Shown: positions 21,910 to 34,151, counted from the stretch's first letter. The stretch: DNA of 64,000 nucleotides from Verpa conica (GCA_033030425.1 JAUFSD010000024.1:186001-250000); one strand, 5' to 3'. The notes: generated by a model from the sequence alone, not told the origin. Numbers and translations: made by a program.

Positions 21910-24105
21910 CTCGAGAAAGTATAATGAAGTATAGAAGGTCTGGAGTTTGAGGGTTTCTGAGTAAGATTAGGGGTAGTGGTTTTGTAGAACCATGGCTAAG
22001 AGGATAGTAAGTCTATATATCTTTTCCAGTCTAGGGAGCATCAGGCGGAAACTGTGGATATTAACCCTTACCCTCCAAACTCTTAGAATCACTTGCTGGA
22101 CAAAGTACTCTGCAGCCAGGTTCCAAGGCAGGTGAACCCTTGCACTCCAATAAGGCGTGTGCCGGCGGTATCTCGTAACCGACCCGAAGAATAAAACCTT
22201 GGCTTTTAATGCATGGAACTTTTTCCACTCGCTTAATATTACTAAGTTTTACTATATCCCCGGCCATGATAATACTATTCTACACAGTTAGGAACATAAT
22301 GTGAGATGTAATTCTAGGCTCCAAGCATAGCACTCAGCAAGTAAAAACAGCTATTTAAAACCACTCTATAGAATCATTGCATCAACAACTTAATGGCGTT
22401 AGCCATGACAAGATATAACAAGATAAAAGCCTATATGTGAATATTCAAGCACGGCTCCAAATCCTAAGACAGGGTAGCATAAAGCAAACTTACCCGGGCT
22501 GCAGTTAATTCTCACATGTGCTGATAAGAACAGTAATTTCAGGAACTCCATGCGCACACCGCAATATATCTCATCTAAGTTCTTTTAAAGCCGCATGTAA
22601 GAATCGTATTGCCCTTAATTGCTTACACCAGGAATGACCCTTGTAACCAGGCCATGTAGGCTAGGCACGGGACAGTAATTACTTAACCGTAGCACTAGAA
22701 GTACAGTACTAAAAAGAGGGGTGGGATCAGTACGGTGCTCCCACAAATACGCTAGCGATATAGGAGAAATACGGTATTCACGACTAAATTCCGTAGTGCT
22801 ATGGCAGTAAATTCACCCCGTTTTTTCATACTGTATCTCGGAGACACCAGTCCCAGAACTACCACAAAAGCCCACAGATTGGCATGCTCCATTACCCGGC
22901 TGACTCTTAATTCAGCTATATATACCCAACGCAGTCCCTCTCTCTCAGAACACTCGCCTTATCAAGACATGCGGCCCAGCTCTAGCGATAATCATCTTAT
23001 GTGCACAAATACTCTTCTATACGAACACGATACTATACCAGAACATATTCTTACAGGGGGATTGCCTATAAGGCACACGGCTGCTATATCACACTCGATT
23101 ATTTCTCCTATAGACACCCTACTCAAGCGTCATGGGATTGAAGAAGAAATACGAGGTTATGACTACTACTGTAAGCAACTAGCAACCTGCCTTCGATGCA
23201 GTTGCCGGGACCATGAACAATATCTCCCGTTCACACACCATCTTAGCTATACACCTTGAGAGAATCCCAAAAATCCTGGATTTTGATGGAGGGACTTCAA
23301 TTCTAGCTGAGCTGAGGGAGAGGTGAGAGGAGGAATAAGCCTTGTCGAGATCAAATAGGGACTCAAAGCAGCGTGAGGAACCTTCGGTGATCCCACTTAA
23401 GTGAATACTGTAGAGCTCGCTGACTTTCTCTGTCTAGGGATTACAACGCAGTAGCCCGCCTAGTAGTTCTCTTGCTACGACTGCTAACTCATTGTTGAAT
23501 CTACTGAGCATATCCCATAATCAGCGTATCAGTGATTTTCATCAGGTGCCAGGCCATATTGATTATTTGAGCTGTGAGTAATTATATCTGTGTACTGGGT
23601 TGATCATCAGCAGCTGATTTGTATTATTTTAGCGGAAGATTTCAATTCCCTGCTCACTGCCTAGTGCTTGTCAACTGTGGGTCATTTCGCTGACCGTCGG
23701 CGCTAGTTTAAAATCATACCGGTATTACTATAGCTAGAATCTAGACTTACATGGAGTTATGTTTCTTTCTTTACTCGATTGCCTGGCGTATGATAAGAGG
23801 AACCCTTTCGGATGTATGACCTTTAATTAGCGTTTAGGCGCTGGAGAAAATATATCTCTCTACACAACCGAAACAATGGAAATATAAGAACTAGAATTCA
23901 ACCTTAGACAACTATTTTCATATATACTACTTCTGAGAGTTCTGAAATCATATCTGATGGCTCTAGAGAACCGAGTGATATTCCATGATTCCGATTGAAA
24001 CGTAAAACGTCAAGTCTATAACGAATGTATACCAAACAATCTTCGTTCCAAAATAAAAAAAGGGTATAAATAATCATTAACCTAATGGCTCATCCAGTAC
24101 AAAAT
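21910..24105. other. intergenic, two weak open frames only
   Basis: There is a 68-codon minus frame at 22061-22267 (MAGDIVKLSNIKRVEKVPCI...), which ends next to a GTAAGG donor, and a 152-codon plus frame at 22801-23259 with no motif. I cannot support either as a gene. No repeats are recognised. Confidence 0.4.
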
Positions 24106-26759
24106 TTACACTCCCGTTTTCTCATTTGCCAGAGAAATAACCTTCCTTACTGCACTCTCTAAGTCATCAAATGCAAACAACGGCAGCCCACTCTCGCGTA
24201 TCTATTCCGCACCTGTCAGTATCTCCAATATAACTAAACGGTAAGCTGGAAACATACAATCTTCCTTCCTAAATCCTCATTTGTCCCCCTCAACCTAACT
24301 ACAACTGGGACTCCCACACCCAGCTCCTCAAATGCAATCACGATTCCCTCTGCAATCATATCACACATGGTCAATCCACCAAAAATATTCACAAGAACTG
24401 CCTTTACGCGTTGATCTTTGAGCAACAACCTAAACCCCTCCATCACGGTCTCTTTCGTTGCTCTCCCACCGGTATCTAAAAAGTTTGCGGGTGCACCACC
24501 ATGGTGGACTATGACGTCGCATGTATTCATTGATAATCCCGCACCATTGACTGTATACTTTTAGTAATATACACAACCCTTAATTAGGGCTGTGTTAACA
24601 TACCAAGTGTCCCAATGTTAGCATTTTCCCCAGGTAACTTAACATATGCAATCCCCTCCTTCTCAGCTTCCACCTCCTCTCCCACTTCACTCTCGATATC
24701 CCGCAACGCATGCAGCTCCTTCTGTCGGCCCGCGCTTCTAAACGCTGCATCGTCAAAAATAAACTCCACACCCTCTCCTTTGATAACTACCCCCCCATCA
24801 GCCACTTCAATACTTGGCAATATCAAACTGTATGCCTCACGGCTCTTGAAAATCTGCCACAGAACCTCCAGAAGTAACAAAACTTCACCCCGAGCTTGTA
24901 TTGGTATCGCCAGATGCTCAACTATAAGTCCTGCGATAGGAGATAGGGTTCGGGCGTTATAATCAACAGCAAACCCGGTTAGTGAAGGCTTTTCAAGTGA
25001 GCTGACAAAGAAGCATGGAGAGTTGGAAGACCGGTCAATTGTTAGAGAGAGGGAGAATTTGGATAGGATCTCGCCGGTAGCGGCAAATGGGTGGGGTTGG
25101 GATGGTTGGCGCTCGTGCGCCTCAAGAGAGACTTCCCGGATGAGACTCATAGCTTGGGAATGTTTGAGGTGAAGGCTACGACGCTGAGTTGGCGTATAGA
25201 GCTTGTTGTGTCGGCGAATTGTGTGATAATTTCGTACCTATGGAGAATAGCTCAGCTAATCTATTTCTTATGAGAGTAAAAAAATGAAAACCACCAGGAC
25301 TTACCTGCCCAATCCTCCCCAAAATCCCTAGATTACCCGCACTATGAATCTCTGGCTTCCAGCCAAGCAACTTTAACATTCCCGGCCCAAAATGCGCTGG
25401 ATCTTTTACCATAACAACCCCAGCATCCTCAAGCTATGACCTCGCATAATTAGCACTGCCAATAAATACTCGGAATAAAGAAACACAGAATACATACAGC
25501 CTTGATTTTCTCATTCACACCTACATCTCCCACCCCCAAAATAGCCCCTGCATGCCCCATAACTCTCCCTCCTAGTGCTGTAACACCCCCAATGAGGCCC
25601 ATAACTGGCTTTCGCTTCCCCTTCCAATTTCTTATGGCTTCTGCTACTCCAAGTTCCGTATTTCCACCCACCTCACCAATAACGATAATACCCTCAGTGT
25701 TCCTATCCTCTAGTAGTAATTGAACTCCATCGACGAGAGTTGTACCGGCAATCCAGTCACCGCCTACACCAATGACGAGAGACTGACCAAGATGTGCACG
25801 GGTTGTAGAAGACACTGCTTCATAAGAGAGCGTACCGGATTTAGCGACGATTCCAATACAACCAGGAGTGAAGGAAGGATAAGGCATAAATCCGATGCGG
25901 GTACGAGTATGGGGATTTATTATCCTAGTGTTGTTAGAAGAATTAGAAACCAAGGAGTAGAGAGTGCTTTTAAGTTTTACCCAGGGGAATTAGCGCCTAT
26001 AAGTCTAGTCTTTGACTGTGTTTTAAGCATACTGTGAATCTAACCTGTCTGTTAACTCATGCCGAGGAACTACCAGATGAAATCAAGATCAAATAGAACC
26101 TAACTTCCAGTACTTACCTCAAGAATATCATGAACTGGCACATGTTCAGCAACTGCAACAACTAATGGAATTTCAACTTCAATGGCTTCTTTTATCGCAC
26201 TAGCTGCATACTGTGCCGCTACGAAGACTGCTGTTGCATCTGGTCTCAAGTATTTTACTGCTTCTTTCATCGTTGGAAATAGAGGAAGCCCAAGATGGGC
26301 TCCTCGTTTATTGGGACTTACGCCTCCGACGATGAGAGTACCATAGTCGAGTGACTGTAGTGCATTTGCGGTTGCCTAGAGATATTAGTACTTTATACTA
26401 GAAATTATATTAAAGAGAAAATGAAACTTGTTAAGAGCGAAAGAGATATCAAAACATAAAGCTCAATATGAAATGACTTTTATATATACCTGTTTCCCTA
26501 AAACCCAACAGTGCAATATTAGACAGCTCATTCAAATAAATCACCCCCCATATATATTTTGATATCAAGTTCACGAACCTGTGAATCCCTGATACATAAC
26601 CCTAGTCGTCTCGTTGATCTCCAAGTTGCTAAGTGTCTTATAGTAATTATCATCCTTCTTACGGTGGATCAATGGTGGCCCTGGTTGTGCTGTCGAGTAT
26701 CTATAGGCCCCAATGGACAAGCGGGGGACCACAGCCCGGTGTCTATAAAGCCGCTGCAT
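24106..26759 (-). CDS. succinyl-CoA synthetase-like alpha-beta fusion protein, mitochondrial (9 exons)
   Basis: Exons are 26759-26579, 26497-26490, 26375-26118, 26039-25981, 25924-25498, 25433-25305, 25237-24604, 24550-24258 and 24201-24106; all phases agree, giving 694 residues. The N-terminus ([20 protein letters not shown]) looks like a mitochondrial presequence. Residues to about 320 are alpha-subunit-like: [69 protein letters not shown] and [11 protein letters not shown] with the phosphohistidine His293. The rest is beta-subunit-like: [66 protein letters not shown] and a C-terminus at NEKTGV. The enzyme family links CoA thioester formation to phosphorylation. The ATP-grasp part is short and lacks the family glycine-rich loop, so the reaction may differ. 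The second exon is just 8 nt (G-K-Q). Confidence 0.85.
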
Positions 26760-26850
26760 TACGCTAACCCCCCGCGTAGTGTCTATGCCCCAGTACTAGG
26801 ATAGCTACTATGCGAGCTACTTCTGCTGAAGTAGGAGGTATACAATTGAG

Positions 26851-27189
26851 TTAACGGATGATAAAAACCCGCCGTATCTTCCCTCTATATGGTGTAATCG
26901 AACCGTGTAACTCAACTGCCGCGGCACGAAACAACTGCGTAGAAACCCAATTGGTTAAATAATGGTTATGTACCTTATCCCCCCTACTGTCCACCGTCGT
27001 ATAGAGAGATAATATCACAGTGAGACTGTACTTACCAAATAAAAAAGCACTTCCTCGATGTCCCTACCAAAAGCAATTCGACTGCGTGCTGTCAAGATGC
27101 CAAGAGTTGTGGAGAAGCCGAGATCCGGGGTATCTTTGACAACGCTTATTTCTCGCTTGATATCCCTGGTCCTCGGTCCTCCCCTAACC
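26851..27189 (-). CDS. possible small gene, two exons seen, start unresolved
   Basis: A frame from 27189 to 27036 runs between a CTCAG acceptor and a GTAAGT donor and reads VRGGPRTRDIKREISVVKDT, then PDLGFSTTLGILTARSRIAF and GRDIEEVLFYL. After a 101-nt intron (acceptor TACGCAG), 26934-26851 continues in phase with LFRAAAVELHGSITPYRGKI and a stop 92 nt before the fusion gene starts. The phase fits and the amino-acid mix looks protein-like, but the first exon is unresolved: an ATG at about 27269 (MRFNSNRYKREIFKR) is upstream yet does not join cleanly. I do not recognise the family, and it may be chance or an upstream part of the neighbouring transcript. Confidence 0.3.
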
Positions 27190-27505
27190 CTGAGTTATAT
27201 CTAATTGGAGGAAACATACAAGTAACTCTCTTAAAGATCTCCCTCTTGTATCTATTCGAGTTGAATCTCATGGGTACAAACAGAGTGTTGAGGTTGGTAC
27301 ATTTTGTCTTGATGGACACTTGGGCTTTATGTTACGCTTCATTCAATGTGGTGATCCCCAGCCTTGGATGAATTTCCTAGTCAGATTCGAATTCAGCCCC
27401 TCCTTTTCTCCGTGACTTGGATTCACGACATCTTCCTTAATTCACAACCCTCATTTTACCTCATATACCTCTACCCTACTTTCCTAACTACCCCCATCTA
27501 CCAAA

Positions 27506-28077
27506 ATGAGCAAAGGTACCCCACCTTCCCTCCCCCCACCAATTCAAAACTAACACTAGCCCTAGAACTCTCAGATAGCGTAAACAAGCTCTCCCTCAAG
27601 ACCCCTATCAAGAAAAAGAAGAAGCCTGTCATAGCCGACTCATGGGATGACGAAGACATCTCCGATGATGAGCCCGCAGGCCCAGTGGAGACTCCCGAAA
27701 AAGTCCCATCCCCCCCACCTCCAACCCCCACTACCCCCCATGCCCTCGGCCATACCCGAAACAGCTCCAGCGTGTCCTCGATTGCTAGCCCCCGAGACCC
27801 ACTGGGCCCCCGCGAAACCTATACTGGAGGACCTGACTCGTTTTCCCGGGACGGGACCGGTAGTGAGAGGGGGGAGAGACCTAAGACAACGGATGCAGTG
27901 GCCAGAAGATTGATTGCAGGGGCATTAGGTGTGAGATCTAGGAGCACAAAGGAACAGAAGGAGTATGATACTGCTGTGAGAACGGCAGAGAAGAAAAAGA
28001 AAGATGCAGAGAAGGAGAAGAAGAAGGCCGAGGAGGCTGAGAGGGAGAGGCTGAAGACATCCATTTGGGAAGATTAA
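27506..28077 (+). CDS. conserved-looking acidic/coiled-coil hypothetical protein (2 exons)
   Basis: The first exon is 10 nt (27506-27515, ATGAGCAAAG). A 44-nt intron (GTACCC donor, CTAAC branch, CACTAG acceptor) leads to 27560-28077, giving 175 residues starting MSKALELSDSVNKLSL. An upstream ATG at 27364 would read through the leader and the intron, so I prefer this start. The protein has a Lys-rich patch, the acidic motif ADSWDDEDISDDEP, a Pro/Ser-rich linker, TTDAVARRLIAGALGVRSRS, and a Lys/Glu-rich helix likely to form a coiled coil, ending SIWED. It resembles small conserved fungal proteins with SWDDE motifs, but I cannot name a function. No membrane segment is visible. Confidence 0.65.
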
Positions 28078-29162
28078 AAAGGTTTGTCTGATGAGACTTG
28101 TTTGTGTTTACGGGGAGTTGTGTTTTTCTTCTCCTTGAAGACGGCGTTTTTCCCTTGTTAATCATATGTAGACTAGATAGGTGCTTCTGAGCCTTCATCT
28201 ATGTTTTTCTTTTATTTCTTGAAGAGGGGGATAACCATTGCCCCCGGCACACTACTAAAGAATACATGTAATCTCCAATAATCACCCGCCCTGTATTTTC
28301 TATGATGTCACTTTAACACTCCCTGGCCTTTCTCTTTGAATAAGAGACATTATTAAGATTTACGTCTCTGTTTTTCAAACCAGCCTAGAGCTAGAACTAA
28401 TTATCTGGATTATAATAATCACACGAGGCTAACCCTGCCCAGAGCGTATTTTGCTACCCAATCCCGAGAGACATTTTTTATTCACGCTGTCCCGCCTCTC
28501 TAGTTACTTTTTCATATGTAAGTCAACTGCTCATCAAGCTATAGCTCTTATTAAAATATACCCCCCTTTAGAACCTTATGAACTATAGAAACCCAAAGGT
28601 CCCATATTACTCACTCTTAAGTGATAATCACCTACGATTTTCCCTCCGTGGGAGAAGAAGTCCGTAGGTAAAGCGTATATTCCATCATAGTATACCACTT
28701 TATAAGACAATCTTACTCTACTATTTCTATAGCCCTTCTATATACTGCAAGTACCCGAGTGACTTTACATGATTTACATGAGATTTTATGGTGGCTATTT
28801 GATATATAGTAACAGCAAGAGAGATATGGTGTTTCTATTGACCCCGCCTGGCCCTATAGTATCTCCCAAAGCTCATTAGTAAATATCTTCCTCAGCCTAC
28901 ATCTTTGAGAATTATAAGATTTAATAAATTTGCTCACTACACTCAACCAACGATCCAAGGCGAGCTGTGATGCCCACCCCGAGTAAGCATAACTTTCAAG
29001 TTTCAAACCTATCGAAAAGCAAGTTTTTTTTTTCATCTTGAACTACTCCAAAGTATACCTCAAAAAACACCTAAAACAAGACTCACTAAGAGTATCCTTT
29101 TACCTCTTATCCACTCTACGACACCAACACCTCAAGGTAGCCTACGATACCATAACATCACC
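28078..29162. other. intergenic region
   Basis: AT-rich spacer; nothing recognised beyond small A/T tracts. The small open frame at 28854-29036 has no motif. Confidence 0.5.
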
Positions 29163-29534
29163 ATGAACCCCCGCGCAGAGCCCTGGGTCCCACGCCACCA
29201 GCCTAACCCCACTACAGCAGAAAAGTCCCGCCTCACCCGTGAAATAAAAAGATGCACCCACGCCTATGAAGCCACAAAAAAAATGAATAGAACTGTTGAG
29301 TCCGAAATCTACGATACTCTCAAGCGCGATATAGCGTGGTTTCAAAGGTGCCTTACGGACGCACAAGTGACCGGGTCTAACTATGATCTTTCACGTATGC
29401 AGGTTAATATCTACACTCGGATCGACGAGTTTCTAGAGTTGAAAAAACTCTTAGAGTTATATGAGCAGACTTTTGAGGACAGGGCGATAGAACTTATGTA
29501 TACTTTGGCGGTTATCGAAGGGAGGGTGGAGTAG
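29163..29534 (+). CDS. hypothetical helical protein, 123 aa
   Basis: A single frame starts at an ATG preceded by ATCACC. The sequence is charged and predicted helical by eye (EKSRLTREIKRCTHAYEATK, ESEIYDTLKRDIAWFQRCL, IDEFLELKKLLELYEQTF), so it may be a coiled-coil or helical-bundle protein. It has no signal peptide or membrane segment. The family is not recognised. Support comes from the length, coherent composition and the start context. A spliced extension is possible but not visible. Confidence 0.5.
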   Translation: MNPRAEPWVPRHQPNPTTAEKSRLTREIKRCTHAYEATKKMNRTVESEIYDTLKRDIAWFQRCLTDAQVTGSNYDLSRMQVNIYTRIDEFLELKKLLELYEQTFEDRAIELMYTLAVIEGRVE

Positions 29535-31159
29535 GGTTATTGGATCTCTAGTAGTACGGTTCGCTTATTAGGTTTCTTACGAGAAGGTAGATATATAGTG
29601 GCTTAGGTAAGATTCTTAAAAATATTTTTTATTTACATTTTCTTAGTTGTGCGATTATACCCCCCTCAGAATTACTGGCTACTACTGAACGGCTTGGCTT
29701 ATGTAGAGATGTTACAAGGAAGTGTTTTGGTTTAGGCTTAATTGCCTCCGATATTAAGAAAACTATAAACAGAGCTAGACAAATGTTTCATGTTTGAAAC
29801 ATTTGATGTAATAAATATATATAGTGAAACGTACATAAATATACATGTATCTTCCAAACGCCCATCCTATCCGCGTTAAAAGATAAAAAATACACCGTAC
29901 AAAAATCATATCCCTCAAAATTCTAAGGACACATCTATTACTACATGTAGCCTTGGCGGAGGAAAGTGACGTTATAAATACACACGAGTGATTCCTCATG
30001 ATTAACTTATGATACAATTGAGAATTCCGCCTAGAGATATGTACTTTTTTAAATAGGATCTAGGAGTATATCATAGTGCTAGCCCACTCCACATACATCC
30101 CAGACCAAGCTTGTTCAAATACATTTATTCTTTCTATCTTGGGTGGTTGGTAATTACCACCATATGACCGAAAATTCGTGTTCTTACATATCAACCCCTC
30201 TCTTCCATAATAAAAAAACCTGACAAAAGTAAAAACCATAGTACTCCCAGACCTATCTCGTGATATATAAAAAATAGTTCACAGGAGCTACGTCCATTTG
30301 TAGCCCAACGCCGAAGCGGGAGTTGAACAACGGTCTTTCCGATGCCCAACTTACGCCTTCACCGTTAAGCTATGGCGCAGCTGAAGTTATCGGTCAAAAG
30401 GCGCTACTTAGCCCTCCCTAGTAAAGCCCCCTTTCCATAGAATCTCTTTTTTTCCTCCCCTCTCTAATTATATATAGTGCATAAAGCCATAAAGGTGACA
30501 CGATACTGTGCTAAGGTAGTTATATTCATACTCACCCTTATCCCCATTCCTCCACTTTCGCCTAATAAATACCCATACAATCAACCCACAATGTAAATCC
30601 ATAACAAAAACCCATAACTAGCTCAAAATAAACACCAGCATAACATATAACTTAGGACACACCTAGGTAAGATAATGAGGAAATATCCAAAGTGAAAGAG
30701 AAAAAAGTAGGATAATAGTATGAGGATAAAACGAAGCCCACGATCCAGTAGAATTTATCGTAATTGTCGTCTGCAGCCGTGCGGATAGTATGTTTGTGTA
30801 AAAGATCTTTGCCCTATCTACGCCAGAACCAGAAAGAGACTCCCACCAGCCAACTAATCCCCAAGCATACACGAGCCCATGTTAGATGCGACCTCGACTT
30901 GTGTGCAGAATTAGGTTGAGTATAGGCGACCATAACGACAAAAAGTAACGACCACAGTGATTCAAAACCGTAAGCAAAGAAAATGAGAATAGAAAAAAAT
31001 TAACAAATTCCGTGCCCTCCTGTCGATTTTTCACAAAACTCCTACATCCCCTAATCATGCCGGCAAACTACCCCATTGGTATCATTTTATATCCCCATTC
31101 GAGTAAGATCAGATTAATGGTCTATCTCGAGAGGGTTTGGTGTAGACGGCAAGGAGAAC
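29535..31159. other. intergenic region with a tRNA-like element
   Basis: No protein gene is recognised. It contains the tRNA-like Pol III box pair at 30308-30379. Confidence 0.5.
30308..30379 (-). ncRNA. tRNA-like element (tRNA pseudogene or SINE head)
   Basis: On the minus strand an A box (TAGCTTAACGGTGAAGG) and a B box (GTTCAACTCC) lie 44 nt apart, exactly as in a tRNA. The D stem GCTT/AGGC pairs, and about five of seven acceptor pairs form. The anticodon and T stems do not pair, so it is not a working tRNA by eye. A T6 run suitable as a Pol III stop lies about 35 nt downstream (30266-30271 region). A decayed tRNA or the head of a tRNA-derived SINE are both possible. Confidence 0.4.
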
Positions 31160-32020
31160 TTAACAGGAGCCACCAATCTGTTCCTGGTGGACTTCGAGAG
31201 TGTCACCGTCTTGCATGTCGAGCTGTCCAAAAAGTTTGATTAGTTTAGGTCGCAAGGTATACACAGAAGTGAATGCCAATGATAAAAGTAATATTCGATA
31301 ACCCAACGAGTACACCTGAGAGCACAAGTCACTTGTAACAAGGGCATCCACAATTAGGAAATGTCAGAGGCGTCCCTGAAATTGCCTTGATTCGACAAGC
31401 GGAATGGCTCAGAACACATTTACCAGGCGGCCCAATTGTAAATGCCCCCATAAATCCCGAGTTCCCGAGCCAAACTCGCTGTGCCTTCACACTGCCGGAT
31501 GTACTCGTTGGATAAACGATAAGGAGGAAGAAGCAAGTAGAGAAGAGGATGACGGAGTAGATCGGCGGCTCAGCGTGCCAGGGATGGTCAAAAACGCGTG
31601 CCAAACTCTAATCGCCACCCTTAAACGAATGGAGAGCTAACTGATAGGTCTCACCCCACCAACCAAGTCCTGCGCAGGAAAAAAAAAAAAAAAAAAAAAA
31701 AACCCCTCCCATAAGAAGGAAAGAATAACGCGTGCAAACGAGATAGCCAGAGAGAATCGGATCGAAAAAATACTTACAGTATGTGGACTATCATTACCCT
31801 GGACCCTAGTCCCGTCAAACAAAAATCTGACGCTACTCGGGGCCTTTCCCTGGCGATCACAGAACGCGTCCATCAGCTTCTTCAGCTGAGTCGTACGCTT
31901 GATCTTAAAAAAGACCTCATTGTTCCCGTCTGTGACCTTGATATTGAGATGCTCGTTGGCAGTCTCCTCAGGCTTGGGAGGAGGGATCGAGGCATCGTTG
32001 GCACCGGGTTCAGTGCTCAT
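31160..32020 (-). CDS. SMT3: SUMO (ubiquitin-like modifier; 2 exons)
   Basis: Exons 32020-31778 and 31222-31160 give 101 residues. SUMO is conjugated to lysines of nuclear proteins through its C-terminal diglycine. The sequence has a flexible N-terminus ([11 protein letters not shown]), then [53 protein letters not shown], and after the intron [18 protein letters not shown] followed by SC. The diglycine is residues 98-99, so processing would remove only two residues. The 555-nt intron (GTAAGT donor at 31777, GGACAG acceptor) is the longest in the window and holds a 24-A tract; the phase is 0. All the expected ubiquitin-fold motifs are present. The neighbouring NUP84 gene is transcribed away from it. 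Confidence 0.95.
31679..31702. repeat. 24-nt poly-A tract inside the SUMO intron
   Basis: Uninterrupted A run on the plus strand, therefore poly-T in the transcript, about 75 nt downstream of the donor site. Confidence 0.9.
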
Positions 32021-34151
32021 TTTAGAAGGTTTGTCTGAGGACTGAGATGTGTTCTGTTAGGAGTGGAGGAGTGTGATGAGCTGAATGCTGATGAAGAGTA
32101 GAAGCAGGGGGGGGGTCAGTTGTGTTGATGTGAGAAGAAAGAGGAGGGGCGGTTGTTGAGGAGGTGTTGGAGGTCTTTCTGGGCCTGGTTGAAGGGGGTC
32201 GTTCTGGAGAGTTCTGACTAACGCAGTAGGAGGGGTTTGCGGGTGTGGCTTGGCACGGAGTGAGGCTGATTGCAGGTGGAGCCTGAGATCAAAGACATGC
32301 CTAGGAAGCGACAGATGCGGGGCGGAACTACGGGACTGCAACATCACATCTCAAGGCGAGAAGATTCACGATTCACAGTGAGTCCAGTCCTGCAGGTTGG
32401 ATGTTTGCCTCAGTTTTAAAAATACCACATAATGTCCGTATTTACCCAGACTTGCTGAATGGAGATGTTTGTCCACTTTCGTCGTGCTGCTCGACTGCAT
32501 GTTCGCATTCGCTATATTCACTCATTCTGGGTCACCAAACAAGTCGTGATGACTTCATTGATCTACATGCCTGAGCCTTGAATGCTTGAATGCTTACCGG
32601 CCCTGTAATATGTACATACATGTATCCATGCAACGCCCTCTGACCCTTTCCCTTCCTATAACCATGATGGGATGACAGACGGGAACCAGATCTCATCGAC
32701 ATTCTCACGAATTAGACCCGATCTCTGTTACTCCCACTTCCTGGCTGATATGGTACGTAGAGCATCCGAGCAGCAAGTTTCACAATGCATACATGTGTAC
32801 ATATATCGCTAACACGAAACTGCCGTTTCTACCTCGCTCACAGCCAAAGACACTTGATGAAGCCTTGGGAGCGGACCCGCCTTGTTACCCTCGTGCCGTG
32901 AGTCATTCCGGTCTTCTACCCTCCGCCTCTACATATGCGCACACGAGCACTTTGTTAACGAATCCAAACACCCGCTTCTAGTGCGCAATCCAAACATGCC
33001 TCCAGAAAAGCAACTACAACGAATCCAATTGCGCGCATTTGATTGACGCACTCTACGAGTGTTGTGCAGAGCTGTATAAACGAGAGGGTCCGGGTGCAAA
33101 GTCAACCTGTTGCCCGAAAGAGAGTCTACTGACCCTGAAGATGAAGCAGAGGAAAGAGAAGGGTCCCAGAGGCGCTGAGGTTCATGAAACCCGACGAAAA
33201 TGATTAATCGTCAATGCTCCGGGGAACCACCTAGGCAAGTGGGGGTCTGAGGCACTGTGTGAGAACAGGGCTACATACAGTGTAGACGTGGAGATTTTGG
33301 ATTCAGAATGGTATTTTGAATATTGCTCCTGTATTTAGAGTACATACATATAGGTTTCGATCAAAGTGCAGCGTGGGGAAAATGGAGGTTTCATGAGCCG
33401 AGGGTAGAGCCCCATCTGATCTTCCCGACTGCTTCACTTCTTCATTGCTTCATTGCTTCACTGCTTGATGTTTGAACGCTTCACTGCCCCACTGCCCATT
33501 ACCCCTCTCTCTCTCCTTCCCCGTACCCCCGCTTCTCGCCCCTCCTGCCGCCACGTCGACAGAGTAGTTAACTTCCATCGGCATCAGGGCTGATGGACAA
33601 TAGCCGAAGACAAAGGAAGTGTCGGTGGTGACATGAATGTACAGCCCCCAAAACTACGAAGCCCACATAACCCCAGAGGAATCAGGCTCGTTATGATGGT
33701 GACGATGAGATCGGTCTAAGGACACGTTGAGCACGCAAAGAGACCGCATCCGAAGACGGGCCTGAACAAAAACTGAACAGTTCTGCACCGAGACTCTAAT
33801 TAGTGCCTAAAAAAATGACATTGGTTGATGAAAGAGGAACGCAGGAAAAGTGAGAATTTATGGATTGCAGGCGCCAAGAACGTGAAACTTTTAGCCGACA
33901 AGGGCATTGTGTGGTTTGTTGTGGCTTAAGGGTGTGAGGGAAACCGGGGAATGTGTTTCATGTGGCTGTTGACACCCGCTTTGTTGTGTGGCTGGGGATG
34001 GTGCGCACCGGTTGTGGAAATGATCGCCATTGGCGTGGCCGTTGCAAAGTTCCTGAACGCGACTTCTCCACAGAAGTCGTCAAACAACAGGAAGAGCCGA
34101 CATCACCTCCTACAACCACCCCCCCTCCCTCTCCCTCTCTTCAAACCCAAG
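32021..34151. other. divergent promoter region SUMO / NUP84
   Basis: A spacer of 2.1 kb with no recognisable gene. It contains short repeats of CTTCATTGCTTCA near 33440-33462. Short frames such as 33951-34427 overlap the NUP84 leader but change frame before the real start. Confidence 0.5.

Noticed and set aside
22061..22267. 68-codon frame MAGDIVKLSN... next to a GTAAGG donor
   Set aside because: No convincing next exon; the only phase-compatible continuation stops within ten codons.
22801..23259. 152-codon open frame
   Set aside because: It starts with ATG but has no domain, no neighbouring signals and a chance-like composition; not supported as a gene.
31404..31640. Open frame within the SUMO intron
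   Set aside because: No motif; it overlaps the intron needed to join the SUMO exons in phase.
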